64,000 nucleotides of DNA from Cyanoderma ruficeps. Taxonomy: Eukaryota > Chordata > Aves > Passeriformes > Timaliidae. The stretch is taken from NCBI GenBank assembly GCA_008694505.1, contig VZDJ01000046.1:2127961-2191960 (forward strand), read 5' to 3'. The notes beneath the pieces were generated by a model. It did no database searches and was not told the origin of the DNA. It worked only from the letters and a program-made list of their open reading frames with translations. Of this stretch, positions 40,401 through 52,400 are shown in pieces (the stretch's first letter is position 1; every line of letters begins with the position of its first letter). The translations under genes were made by a program, and so were the position numbers.

Positions 40401-43400
40401 CAAAACAACAGCAAAAGTTCAGAGCAGGAAAGATAAAAATATTTAGCAGACAGTACAAGCTTCAGACAAAAAAAATGCCTAAAGGAACATGAAAAATATT
40501 TAGAATATTTTAACAGTGGTGAATATGTAGCAAGGAACGGGAACACCAGTCAAAAAATCGACTTCAGCTATGGATAACAGGACAAAAAAAAGGCAAATAC
40601 AAGATGAATACAATAAAAAAAATCCTTATAATAAGGACTGCTAGAAAGTGGAATGTATTATCAGGGGAGAGGTGTCACTTGAGTCATTTAAGACTGGACT
40701 ACACAAAACCTGGAAAAAGTATTACAGCATATATATATAGGAGTGATTAATCTGCCATAGAAAGAAATGATCCTAGAAGTTCTTTTCCATGCATAATTTC
40801 TAAGATTCTATGAAATATGAGTAATGTTCCACTTGGTGTCTATGGCAATTCCCTAACCCAGCCCTATTCCTGTTAGAATGCAGGGCAGTGCTAGAAAAAG
40901 GCTTCTTACCAAACAACGAGGGATTTTTTGGGAATAGGAAGCACTAAGCAGTGCCCAGCTGTGGGGAGCTCAGCAGAGAGACTGGGAGGAGGAGAAACCT
41001 TGGCTGTGAGCTCCTGATGGTGGAGCTGAAGTGCACGAGAGAGGTTCAGATTTGGGTGGGAAAAGGCACCTGAATCCCATTTCCACAGCCATAAACCAGC
41101 CCCTGGTGCCTGGAATACCCCTGAACTCTTGTCTTGGGAAGGGTGAGCTGGAACAGAGACCGGACAGAGATAGAGAATAAAATAGATATTTATTAAAAGG
41201 CCTTTAGGATACACCTTGGGCACCACAAGAGCCTGGCCAGGGCTACACCCAAGGTGGACCCAAAATGGTCACAAAATGGACAAACAGTCATGAGGTCTCC
41301 CACTTCGATAAGTTTTGGTCCATTTGCATCTTGGGGTTGAATTGTCCAATCCCAGCTCCAGGTGGTGCAGTCCCATCCTTCTTGTTTTCTCCCTCCAGCC
41401 ACCGTTGTTGGTGCTTTTGGGCCTGAAAACTTATCCCAGTTGTCCTTGGTGTGCAGCAGGAAAAGGATTTGTTTTGTGTCCCTGCTGTGTGCAGAGAGCT
41501 GAGTGACACTGGATGGGAGCTCAGAGCTGCACCCCTGGGCACCACAGAGTCTGAAAATCATGAAATCTAAAACTCAAAGCAGGACTGCACTGGTGGAGTG
41601 GTGGCAGCAGATCAGCAGCACTGGTGGCCAGGCACAGGGGGTCAGGCAGGAGAAATCAGGGCCGGGTAATTCAGGGGATTGTTGACAATGGAAGGATGAG
41701 TGCAGAATCAATTACCCTCCCTGCTCCTGGAGCTGCACACATCCCTGCCTCTGGACAATGGGATTCACTGCTGCATCCCTCTGCTTGCTAATGGCAGCAG
41801 GAAATTTTTGTTCTGGCCTCACAAGAGTCCCAATTCTTTGTGCCTTTCTGATTCTGAGCCAATCCCTTGGAGCTCCTAGGAAATATCCTTAACTTCAGGT
41901 CCTGATTGAAAAGTCCTTTTGTTCCCTTGGTCCATTTTTACTCTTTTTTTTTTTCTATGCTGTTTTTCTTGGAACTGGGAGAGGGAAAGTTGGTTGGCTT
42001 TACATGTTAAAACCAGAATTTCAAGCATCACATGCTCTTCTTCACAACTACCAGAAGAGAAATGGAGCTGTACAGACCAAATCTGCCCATCTAACTCAGC
42101 AAAAGGGGATTCCACCCCACTGCAGAGCTGCCAGCTCAGATTTACTCACCCAAAAATTATTTATTCAGCTGACAACTGGAGAGTTTCCACAGCACCACCA
42201 CACTTTGCACTGACAGACATAATGAAAATTCAGGAAAACACTTCAGGGGCTGCAGGAGCAACAACTGCAGCACGTCTCTGTAGTCAAGACAAAAGAACTG
42301 TTTCTCAACTGCTCCGAAGTGGGGGGTTTTTTTGCCTTTCCCCAATTTTGTTTGCTCAAGCAGTGAAACGGGGAAATCTTGACCTTCTAACCCCATGTAA
42401 CACTCCCAAAAAAGTCATTATTCACCGTGGCTTTTTTCCAGGAAAGCAATAGAAAGTCTTTAATGCAAGGACAGTCGTCAACTTCAACACCTATTTATCT
42501 TTTTACAATTTCTAAAGACCATGAATCCCATTCCACTCGTTCTTTATTCTGTGTGCTGAGGTTAATGATAAATATTCTCCTCCAGTGGGGATTCAGCACC
42601 AAGGACAATCACAGGATGATTTGGAGGTCACCTGGCCCAACCCTACCTCAAGACATTAAGGAAGCAGAAAACCTTTCCTTGCTGCCATCCAAGGCTCTAC
42701 CCAGGATAAAAGACTCAGGAAAGTCTTTTATTAATTTGCTCCCTGTGACCTGAGTTTTGTGCCCTCAACATCCTCTTTCCCAAGTTACCATGAACCTTAA
42801 GAAACCACAGATATATCAATTTTTCGGTGGAATCTTGGATCAGTCACTTGGACTGGATACTTTAAATTTAGGTTTTTATTCCCTTCAAAATCTCCAAAAA
42901 ACAAACAAAAAAAATTAGTGAATAATCCACATTTTACTTGGCCTTGCACACAACTGAGAGGAACAGGGACTCAACAAAAAAGGGGAATAGTCCTTTGAAG
43001 ATGAACAATGAAACAACAGCATCAAAATGACCTGAAAGAGGTTCCAAATTCTCCAGTAAAGTGGCATTGAGGCATAAATGTCATTTTTAATTTGTTAAGT
43101 TCAATAAAATTGCTCTGAAGGAAGATGGAGGATTTACTGACATATTTCTGTATAAATGTGTGTGCACTGTTTGTACAACATTACCACATCCCAACATTTA
43201 AAGCTTGGCTCCCAATAAGATGGAAACTCCCTTTTCCCAAGGAATCACATGGAAAAGACAAGGGGCCACGGGTACAAATTACTCCTGGGGACATTCCAAC
43301 TGGAGAGAAGAGGAAAATTTCTCAAGAGAACAGTCAGCCATTGGAACCATCCCCCAGGGAAAAGTGTTGAATTCCCAAACTTTGGGCACTTTGAAGATTT

Positions 43401-46400
43401 GGCTGGACAGGCTGCCGGGTCACCTTGTCTAGACCGTGCTTTTGCCAAGGAACGTTGGACCAGGTGATCCTTGAGGGCCCTTCCAAGCTGGTGTTGTGGG
43501 ATTCTGTGAATTGAGAAATTAAATTGGCTGCTGTCTCCCTACAGCTGAGGACAAATGAAGAATTGCTGCCACCTATATATAGTTTTTGTCATGGATTAAT
43601 TAAAAATAAAAATTCTAAAATAAACCTCACCTGTAGAATCTGTGCAGGTACGCCAAGTCTACAGCATGTTATATTTTTTTAATGAAATAACCCTTTATGA
43701 CTTGACCAAAAATACAATTATGACAACAAAGAACCATCACTGATCCCTGTAATTGCTTTCATTAAAAGGTGTGAGCCAAAATGCTGCGCATCTGCATTTC
43801 CCTAGGATGTTTTGATGGCCAGGTATTCTTTTAAAGCTTGGCAGTAGTTTTACTTCCAATTTTTTTTCATATGTTTGCACAGGATGCCTTCAGCTTGCAT
43901 GCTGTAGCAGCACTTTTGACATGAGAGAAAAGAGAATCAAGAAGTAAAGTGGGAATGAAAAATAAGATTTATCTTTAGTTTCCTATGGGAAACAAAACCA
44001 GAATTGCAGATGTTGTGAACGAACCAACTGTGGTTAATCCTGTAGAGGTTTCCAGCTGCTCATCTAAATACTCAGATTAGCATTTATTTCATGTAACAGA
44101 GAATGGAAGAGGATCCAGACAAATACCCACTCCCACATTGTAATTTTTCATTCCTTAAAATGCTCAACCACTTTGGGCAAAACCTGCAGGGCTCCCAAAC
44201 ACTGCAGGATTTGGCTGAAGGGAAATAAAAGTCTTGAAAGAGCCAGACCTTATATAGTGGGTGTTTATTTGGAGTCTCTATTCCTTTAATGCCTTAAGTT
44301 TTAGCTTTCATGTTTTTCAGATTCTGTGCTACACAGGTGCAGGTGTGTAGTTCTGAGCCTCATATTAAATGTAGGGACACAAAACAAATCCTTTTCCTGC
44401 TGCACACCAAGGACAACTGGGACAAGTTTTCAGGCCCAAAAGCACAAACAATGGCGGCTGAAGGGAGGAACAACAAGGATGAGACCTCACAACCCAAAGC
44501 TGTAACTGGACAGTTAAACCCCAATATGCAAATGAACTAAAACTTATCAAAGTGTGAGACCTCGTGACCATTTGTCCATTTTGTGACCATTTTGGGTCCA
44601 CCCTGTAGCCCTGTCCAGGCTCTTGTCCTGCCCAAGGTGTTTTAAAGGTCTTTTAATAAATATCTACTTTATTCCTTATCTCTGTCCAGTCTCTGTTCCA
44701 GCTCAGCCTTCCTAAGGCATCACATCCCCCTGGACTCCAGGAGTCTCAGCAGCCCTGCTGGATTCTGCGTTTGCTTCCAGGAGCTCAGGGCTCAGCTCTG
44801 CTGCCTGCAGCTCACAAGGGAATGAACCCGTGCTGCTCTGCAAACAGGCTCTGCTGAGGAAAGGGCTCCCTCTCCTGCTCTTGCCGAGACCAAACCAGCT
44901 CTCTGAAGGAAGGGAATTGTTTCCAATGGCTGTTTCCAATCCCCGCCTGCAGGGAGGGAGCACAGACAGGATGGCAGCACATTGCCCAGAGTGTTACCCC
45001 ACTCCCAGCCCAGCTTCTCCTTCTCAGGCCTTGCTGCCAAAGGTTGGGAGGTGTCAGTGTGTCCAAACACATCTGAGTGAACCACAGAATTACAGAGTGG
45101 TTCAGCTTGGAAAAGATCTCCCAGATCATCAAGCCCAAACAGTAACTCAGCACTGCCACGCTCACCACCAAAACCTGTCCCCAAGTGTCACATCCAAGTG
45201 TCAAACCCTGTCCCCAAGTGTCATATGCACACAGCTTTTGAATACTTCCAGGGCTGGTGACTCCGTCACTGCCCTGAGCAGCCTGTTCCCATGCCCTGAC
45301 CATCACTTCAGTGAAGAAATCTTCCATAATATCCAAATTAAATCAATCCTGACACATCTTGAGCTCATTCCCTCTCCTCCTGTCCCTGTTCCCTGGGAGC
45401 AGAGCCCAATCCACCCGGTCATGACAGGTAAAAGAATTATAAAATAAAGGCCTCATAAAATCAGGCCTGTTATGCTAAATTGCCAAAGTTAGCCTGTCAC
45501 TTCTTCTAGGTCATTTGTAAGTTCCCATGGAAAAACAATCTTGGTATGAAAACTCATTAGCATAACAACCTATTCTTGGGTTGAAACAGAAATGCTCTTG
45601 CATGGGATTAGTCTCATGAGAATCAGTAAAGAATATATGAAAAAAAACCCAGAATATAGAAATTTGATAGACAAGTAAAATACCTTTTACTAACCAGTAG
45701 AATAATTGGAAAGAAAACTATTAAGCAATTAAAGTTGCACACAAGGCCTGTGAAAACTGTAAAATAAGTTATGTGAATAAAGAATAGGCTTTTTCCAGCA
45801 TGAAAATAATGGAGTCTCGGCTGTCCCCAGCTGTGCCCTCCTGTCAGGGAGTTGTGCAGAGCCACAGGGTCCCCCCTGAGCCTCCTTTTCTCCAGGCTGA
45901 GCCCCTTTCCCAGCTCCCTCAGCTGCTCCTGGTGCTCCAGCCCCTTCCCCAGCTCCGTTCCCTTCTCTGGACAGGCTCCAGCCCCTCGATGTATTTCTTG
46001 TCATGAGGGGCCCCAAAGTGACTCCAGGATTGGAGGTGTGGCCTCAGCAGTGCTGAGTGCAGGGGACAGTCCCTGCCCTGGTCCTGCTGTCACATTATTG
46101 CTGACCCAGGCCAAGGGCCATTGGCCTCCTTGCCCATCTGGCCACACTCTGGCTCACGTTCAGCCCCTGCCACCAGCACCCCCAGGTGCTGGAGGATGAA
46201 CCCCCCCGGGCCAAACCCACACCGGCCCAGGAGTGCCAGAAACGTGAGGACTGAATTAGAACCTTCAGAAAAAACTGAGACACATAAATCCACACAGACA
46301 TGAGGTAGAAATGCAAGTTTAGCTTTAAATAGAGACTGAAGTAGCCAGTAAGAAAAGGACCTAAACCTTGTTTAAAACTCAGTAGCTTTGCCTTTTGCAA

Positions 46401-49400
46401 AGACAGATAAACTCAAGACATAATGAAAATAATGTATCCTTGGCAAAATAGTCTTAGATAGAACAGATAGAGCTATATGCATAGGATCTGTGTAATTACA
46501 AATATGGTAGCACATCAATCTTAGCTTAGGATAGGCCCAACAAGGCAATACCAGACTCGTGTTTCTACCTGATTGGCCAAAACTAGAATAAAATGTACTA
46601 CTTTGAGAATGCACACACACACACAAACACAGACTCACAGAAAAACACAAATGCTGCTGTTGTTGTCACTGAGTGCTGAGGGGACACAGACCGGCTGCTG
46701 TTGCCTCCACGGCTGCTGCTAAGATGTTGCCACTTCTGCTGGGGACACCAGCACTCTCCTGGCACAAACTGTGACAACTCTGCCTTCACCAGGCTGATTT
46801 AGCCATGCAATAAAGGACTTTGCTTTTACAACTGCCCACTGCCATAGTCTTCAATGAGGACACAATGAAAACCTGACACGCAGGCCCTTTCCCCCTGGGC
46901 AGCTCTCCAGCCTCTTTTCCCAAGCCTGTGGGGCTGGGGGGAATTATTGTGACCCCCTTGTAGGACCCAGCCATTAACAAGGGAGGTTTGTATCTGACTT
47001 TTTAGTTTTTTGGGTTTTTTTACAACAGTCTTCCCAAGGAATTCCATCCATGCCTCTGAGGTTCATCCATAACGAACTACACATTCAGTAATTATCCAAA
47101 ATCAGGAATACACTCAGTATTCTCAGCTTTGCAGGGGAGCTGCCAAAGGCCACTGAGGCTTTCAACTCTACCTCAACTAATGCTGAGTGTGAGGTAAAAA
47201 ATCATCCCGAGAGTGGGAAGGACAAAGTGATGGGGCAGCACTACCTTACAGGCTCACTCAAGCTGTGTGAAACTAGAGTTTTAAGACTTTAGACTGTGGT
47301 ACTTTGGCCTATCACACATTAATCTTTTACAAATTAAATGAGCCAGCACACTGTGGCATGCTGGCAGCTCTTTTAAATTTTAATTTTTGGTTCCAGATAG
47401 GAAGCAAGTGCCACTCCTGACCTATCTGCAGCTCCAGCAGATCCCCAGTTTGATAATTCCCACATCCCCTAACTTATAAATGTGGAAAGGCCTAATATAT
47501 ACTTGCTTCCCTCTCAAGAGGGTTTCCACATATGGTATCTCAATAAGAAATTAAACTGGAAAATAAAATAGCAATAATGATGTTAAGAAATCTGGCCGCA
47601 GTTTTAGTGTATAAATAACGAAATGTCACGCCCCCCCCCACTCTTAAATTTTACCCAGAAAAAAATAAAATTTAAAAAATCAATTAAGAACATAAGAGAG
47701 AGAGAAAAGCCAAAAATATATATTTGAAGCTCGCAGAGGGAGACACTTCCAAAACTTTTACATCATAAAATAGTGCAGACCAATAAAAAAACCCCTCTGT
47801 TTTAACGTAATATTCCCAGAAATAATCTCACCTGTGTCCTGACAACCGACTCTCAGTTTTCTTGAGGGACCTTTCCTTCTTTTCTCTCCCAGCCCCTGAA
47901 TGCCTGTGAGGGCCACTCACTTTAAGGCTTTTTTCACTGCTGTCTGCACCAGAGCTTGGAAAAGCTTTTCTTTCTTCTGTCTTGGCCCTCTCTCTGTCAG
48001 ACAGCAGCTTGGAAAAAAAGTCATCTGGATCTTTGGGGCTGTTCCTTGGCTTTTCAGAGGCAGAAGTGGTGTGGGAGCTGAGCACAGCCCTCGATACAAA
48101 TTCCATGCTGGATTTTGTTGGAGATGCTTTGCTTTCCTGCAGGTCAGTGTCGTGCTCCTCCTGCTCTTCACCCCTGGGCTGAGCTGTGCTGCTGATGCTC
48201 GTGGATCGTCTGGAAAGCCTCCTTTTTTGGGGATCCTGGAGACAAGTGCCACGAAAGCCAGAGATTAAAATTTTCCCATCTTTAAATCAACACAAAAAAG
48301 CAAAGGAAAGCTCCAGCACTGATTTCTGAGCTAACCCATTCGTTTATTTTTAGGAAACGGTTTATAAAACCTGTACAAAATCAGGTTTTTTTAAAAAATC
48401 AGTAAAAGGACAAACATTTTCACTTAAAATTTGACCAGTATTGAAGATGGTACCTACCATTAAACATGTTTTCCATGGTTTTACCAAGAAAAACAACAAA
48501 TTACTTCCTAAGAGCTTAATTCTGGGATTGTATCCAGCTCAGCAAATCCAGACATGTAAGATATTTTACTGGTATCTACCACTACAGGGATCTAGTCTTT
48601 ACTCCTAAATCAGAGATATTTATAAATATCCAACTAATTAATTGAATTTCCATATGCTCTTCAGTACTACCTAAATGTCATAGTTAAATATTTTAATTTC
48701 TCATTATTACAAGCTTAATTTTACATTGGAAAAATCCCCGTCATTACATAAAAGAAGCATAAAGGGGAAAAAAAAATAGGCAAGAAATTTTTAACTGTGC
48801 TTTGAAAGCACTTCTTGATGAAATATGGTCTGATTTGATCAATTCAGAAACATATTTTGAACTGAAAGCAATTTTCAGTTCCAGAACTGCTACAGATTAA
48901 ATGTGGGGTCTTGGAAAAACCAGAGCAGGACAGATACTCTGAAGGTAACAAAGCAATTTTCATAGGAAAATGGAAAACCAAATCTGTCAAGAGGTGCCAA
49001 GAATGGGGAAGATTTATAAAGGAATTCTGTGACCTGAGATCACAGACATGCAGGGATCACTGCCTGCAGTGGTTATATCTCAATTTCTGAATGAAGCAGA
49101 ACAATTTCCCTAACTTACCACTTCTTTTCAGCCTGCAGATTTAATGGATTAACATGCAGAAGCCATTTGAACATTACTTGCAAGTGATTTTTATCCCAGC
49201 AGGCCGGATAGAAAATCCACGGGCAAGCCAAATATTTTGTAAAGTGTTGGGAATCACCTCTGGTGGACTTGCTACTGGTCCAGCCATCATTCCTCTGGCA
49301 ATGAGACCAGCCCTGGGCCTTGACTTCTCCTTCCCTGTGGATTTCAGCTCCTCAGAAATTGCAGCTGCTTTTAAATCCTCTCGGCTGTCTTTTAACTTCT

Positions 49401-52400
49401 TGTCACAAGCACTGGGTAAGTTACTGCTGTGGGTTGTCCCCGAGTGGCATTTTTCACTTCTGTGCTGATGTTTTCTGGAGGGAGGGATTTTATCCAGTGG
49501 ATTCTCAACATCATACCTAGAGGGACAAGAAGAGGAAAAGCTTGAAACATCAAAGTAATGCACAAGTAAATTAATAAAACCAGCTAGTTAAAGCACGGCT
49601 GTCAAATTAAGTTAGATTTTATCTCGAAATGGTAATCAATTGCAGTCACTTTTCACCTAAACATCTGGATGTAGGACTTGAGGACATTATTTCAGTATCA
49701 TTATTATGTGTCACAATCGGTTATGATATGGGTTACACAATCCCAGGATTACTTATTTTGATTTTAAAAAAGGGGTCAAACCAATGGAGGGGAAATTTAC
49801 ATCAGATATTGGGAAGAAATTCTTCCCTCTGAGGGTGGGGAGGCCCTGGCACAGGGTGCCCAGAGAAGCTGTGGCTGCCCCTGGATCCCTGAAGTGTCCA
49901 AGGCCAGGTTGGATGGGGCTTGGAGCAACCTGGGATAGTGGAAGGGGTGCCTGCCCATGAAGGGAGGTTGGAATCAGATGATCTTTTAGCTCCCTTCCAG
50001 CCCAATCCATTCTGTGATTGTATGACTGCATCTCATAGTAGAAGGTTCAATTTATATGTTATATCAGACAGGTCCTAAGCTACAACCAGCAGTTCTCCTT
50101 CCTTCTCCATCTGTTTGAAAATTTGTTAATGCTTTTGCTCACATCCTCTGTTCTCCTGTAACTTAGACTGACTCTACTGACCCCACTCACTCTTTGCTCA
50201 GCTGTAGAACACTTATTTTAGTCCAAAAACAAAAGCACTTTCGTGAGGGAAATTATTTTACTGAGTAATTCCCAGTCCCATGTCTGTCCAAAAATTTATT
50301 TCTGTGTAACTCCAAAATACTCGCCCTCCTCAATACAAGAAAACAAGTCCCTGAACTTGTTTTACACTCTGGGACGTTTTCCCCCATCCTAATTCATTGT
50401 AAAGCAACTTCATAAGTTGAACCATCTTGTACCACAAAGATGTTCCTTTTACTTAACCCATTGTTCCAGGAGAAATCCTTTCCTGTGAGGGTGGGGAGGC
50501 CCTGGCACAGGGTGCCCAGAGAAGCTGTGGCTGCCCCTGGATCCCTGGAAGTGTCCAAGGCCAGGCTGGATGGGGCTTGGAGCAGCCTGGGATAGAGGAA
50601 GGGGATGGAACGAGATAATCTTTAAGGTCCCTTCCAAGGTCAGCACTGCTGGGTGCTGCTGTGCCCTCCCAGAGCAGTGTCAGGGACTCCTCTGTGGGAG
50701 AGATCCATGAAAGGGAAAGAAAAAGGGATAAAAAAAAAAAAAGTAAGAAAAAAGAAAAGAGGAAAAAAGTCTTTGCCCTGCCTCCTTTTCAGGTGTTGCT
50801 TCTGAGCTCGACTTAAAATATCTTGGCTTTCTTCCCCTATAAGAAATGACTTCATGGTTTGGTTTTTTTTCATGCACTGATGCTCAGACTTGGCTGCTTT
50901 GAGCCCGTTGCATTTAGGATGAAGAACAAAACCTGATTAATTCCCTGAAGGTGGTGGCTGGGAAGCTGAATTACACTTCTGTGCCCATTTTAAAAGCTTT
51001 CTATGGAAGTACAGGGCTGTTAATCCTCTTTGAGGCACCAATAAATGAAAAACTTAGTTACATACTATTTTCAGGTATTCTGCAAGGTCTGAATTTAAGA
51101 CAGCAGAACTTCCTTTTGCCTATGTAAGGCATGAATATGCCTGTAGTTTGAGCACAGCTGGTTTGTTTCACCTCTAAACCTGTTTCAATTTGAGCATTTT
51201 CAATGTAAAAGGCATAAAATCTCCTATTTCCATGTGCTTCATTGCCTGAAAGATGCAATTGAGCTTATCAGTCTTCATAATTCACAGGGAACATAAAAGA
51301 TCATTTTTGAAGGGTGGTCTGTACAGGAGATCTTAATAATTTGGAAAGTTAAGCTTCGTGTTACGAGGATAACTAACAAAACAAAGTCAAACAAAGTCGA
51401 GCTCAAGATATAAATGATAAAACATTTAACTCTATTTCCCTTCATTAAGAAAAAAATAAGTGAATGCACAGGGCAAAGAGAAATAAATCAGACTGTACCT
51501 GGAGGCCTGAGTTTTGCTTTCATCCAGAGCACTGGCATTCCCATGATCCTCATCCAGGTCGGGTGGGTGGGAGGCTGAGCTCTTACTCTGAGGAGTTAAC
51601 AGAGCAGAGCTGGAACCAGTGTTCCTGGAAGTCCCACGGTGCTCCAGGAAGTAATTAGTAATAATTTCCAGCAGTGTTTTCAGTGGGTTCTCCTTTGCCT
51701 GGCCAAAATGAGAAATAAAGAGAAACAAAGAGAAATAAAGAGAAATAAAGAGAAATAAAGAGAAATAAAGAGAAATAAAGAGAAATAAAGTTCTTGGTGA
51801 CTATTGAAACGCTGTGTTAGTCTGGCTGCAGGGCATTATTTTCACACTGTACAGCAACTGAACATTTAAACTGCTTCCCAGAGTTACCTGTGGGTGTATC
51901 CCAGGACTGACAAACAATCCTGGGAATTGGAAGATGGCAGCTCAAAGGTGCTGCCGTGTTAAGGGAGGGAAGCAGGACACAAAAAAGCAACCTGTCACGG
52001 TGATTTCTGACTCCCATTTTAGCTAAATGTTCCAGAGTAGGGAAACTGTGCTAGAATGCACTTTTTCTACACTGGCAGAGGGTTTTCTGAAGTGGCATTT
52101 ATAGACTTACGTGAGGCATTGTGGTGCCTCAATTCACGAGTGAACGGTTCATACTGCATTTCCACGGATAATAAATACAAAAAGTGCAATTTTCCTCTGC
52201 TGTGCCGTATGTAAAGCTGCAAATGGGAAATGTGCAGACAAGGATACCCCACACTGTGCCAGGTATTCCCTCACCTTGTTCTGTTTGTACAGGGAGTGCA
52301 GGTGCAGGACATTGCGGAGCTCGTTCCTGTTGTTGATGCTGAGCGCAGAGCGGGGACGCTCCCGGTCCATGGTGGTGATGGTTTTCTTCAAACCCTGAGA

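Larger units (their letters stand above)
33912..47831 (-). other. Intron 5 of MINDY4 (13.9 kb)
   Basis: The intron separates the linker exon 5 from exon 6. It contains copy B of the 177-bp repeat, CR1 fragments, a solo LTR with target duplication, a tandem duplication near 38.7-39.0 kb, a 53-bp hairpin, two related LTR-like elements in opposite orientation, and a CR1 split by an insert. I looked for further MINDY4 linker exons and found none needed by phase or by alignment. Confidence 0.8.

Noticed and set aside
45852..46199. A 115-codon proline and serine-rich frame on the plus strand
   Set aside because: It is the antisense of the CR1 3' region at 45081-46200.
51711..51790. Regular short repeats as a CRISPR-like array
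   Set aside because: The units are contiguous 10-base repeats without spacers, in a vertebrate intron.
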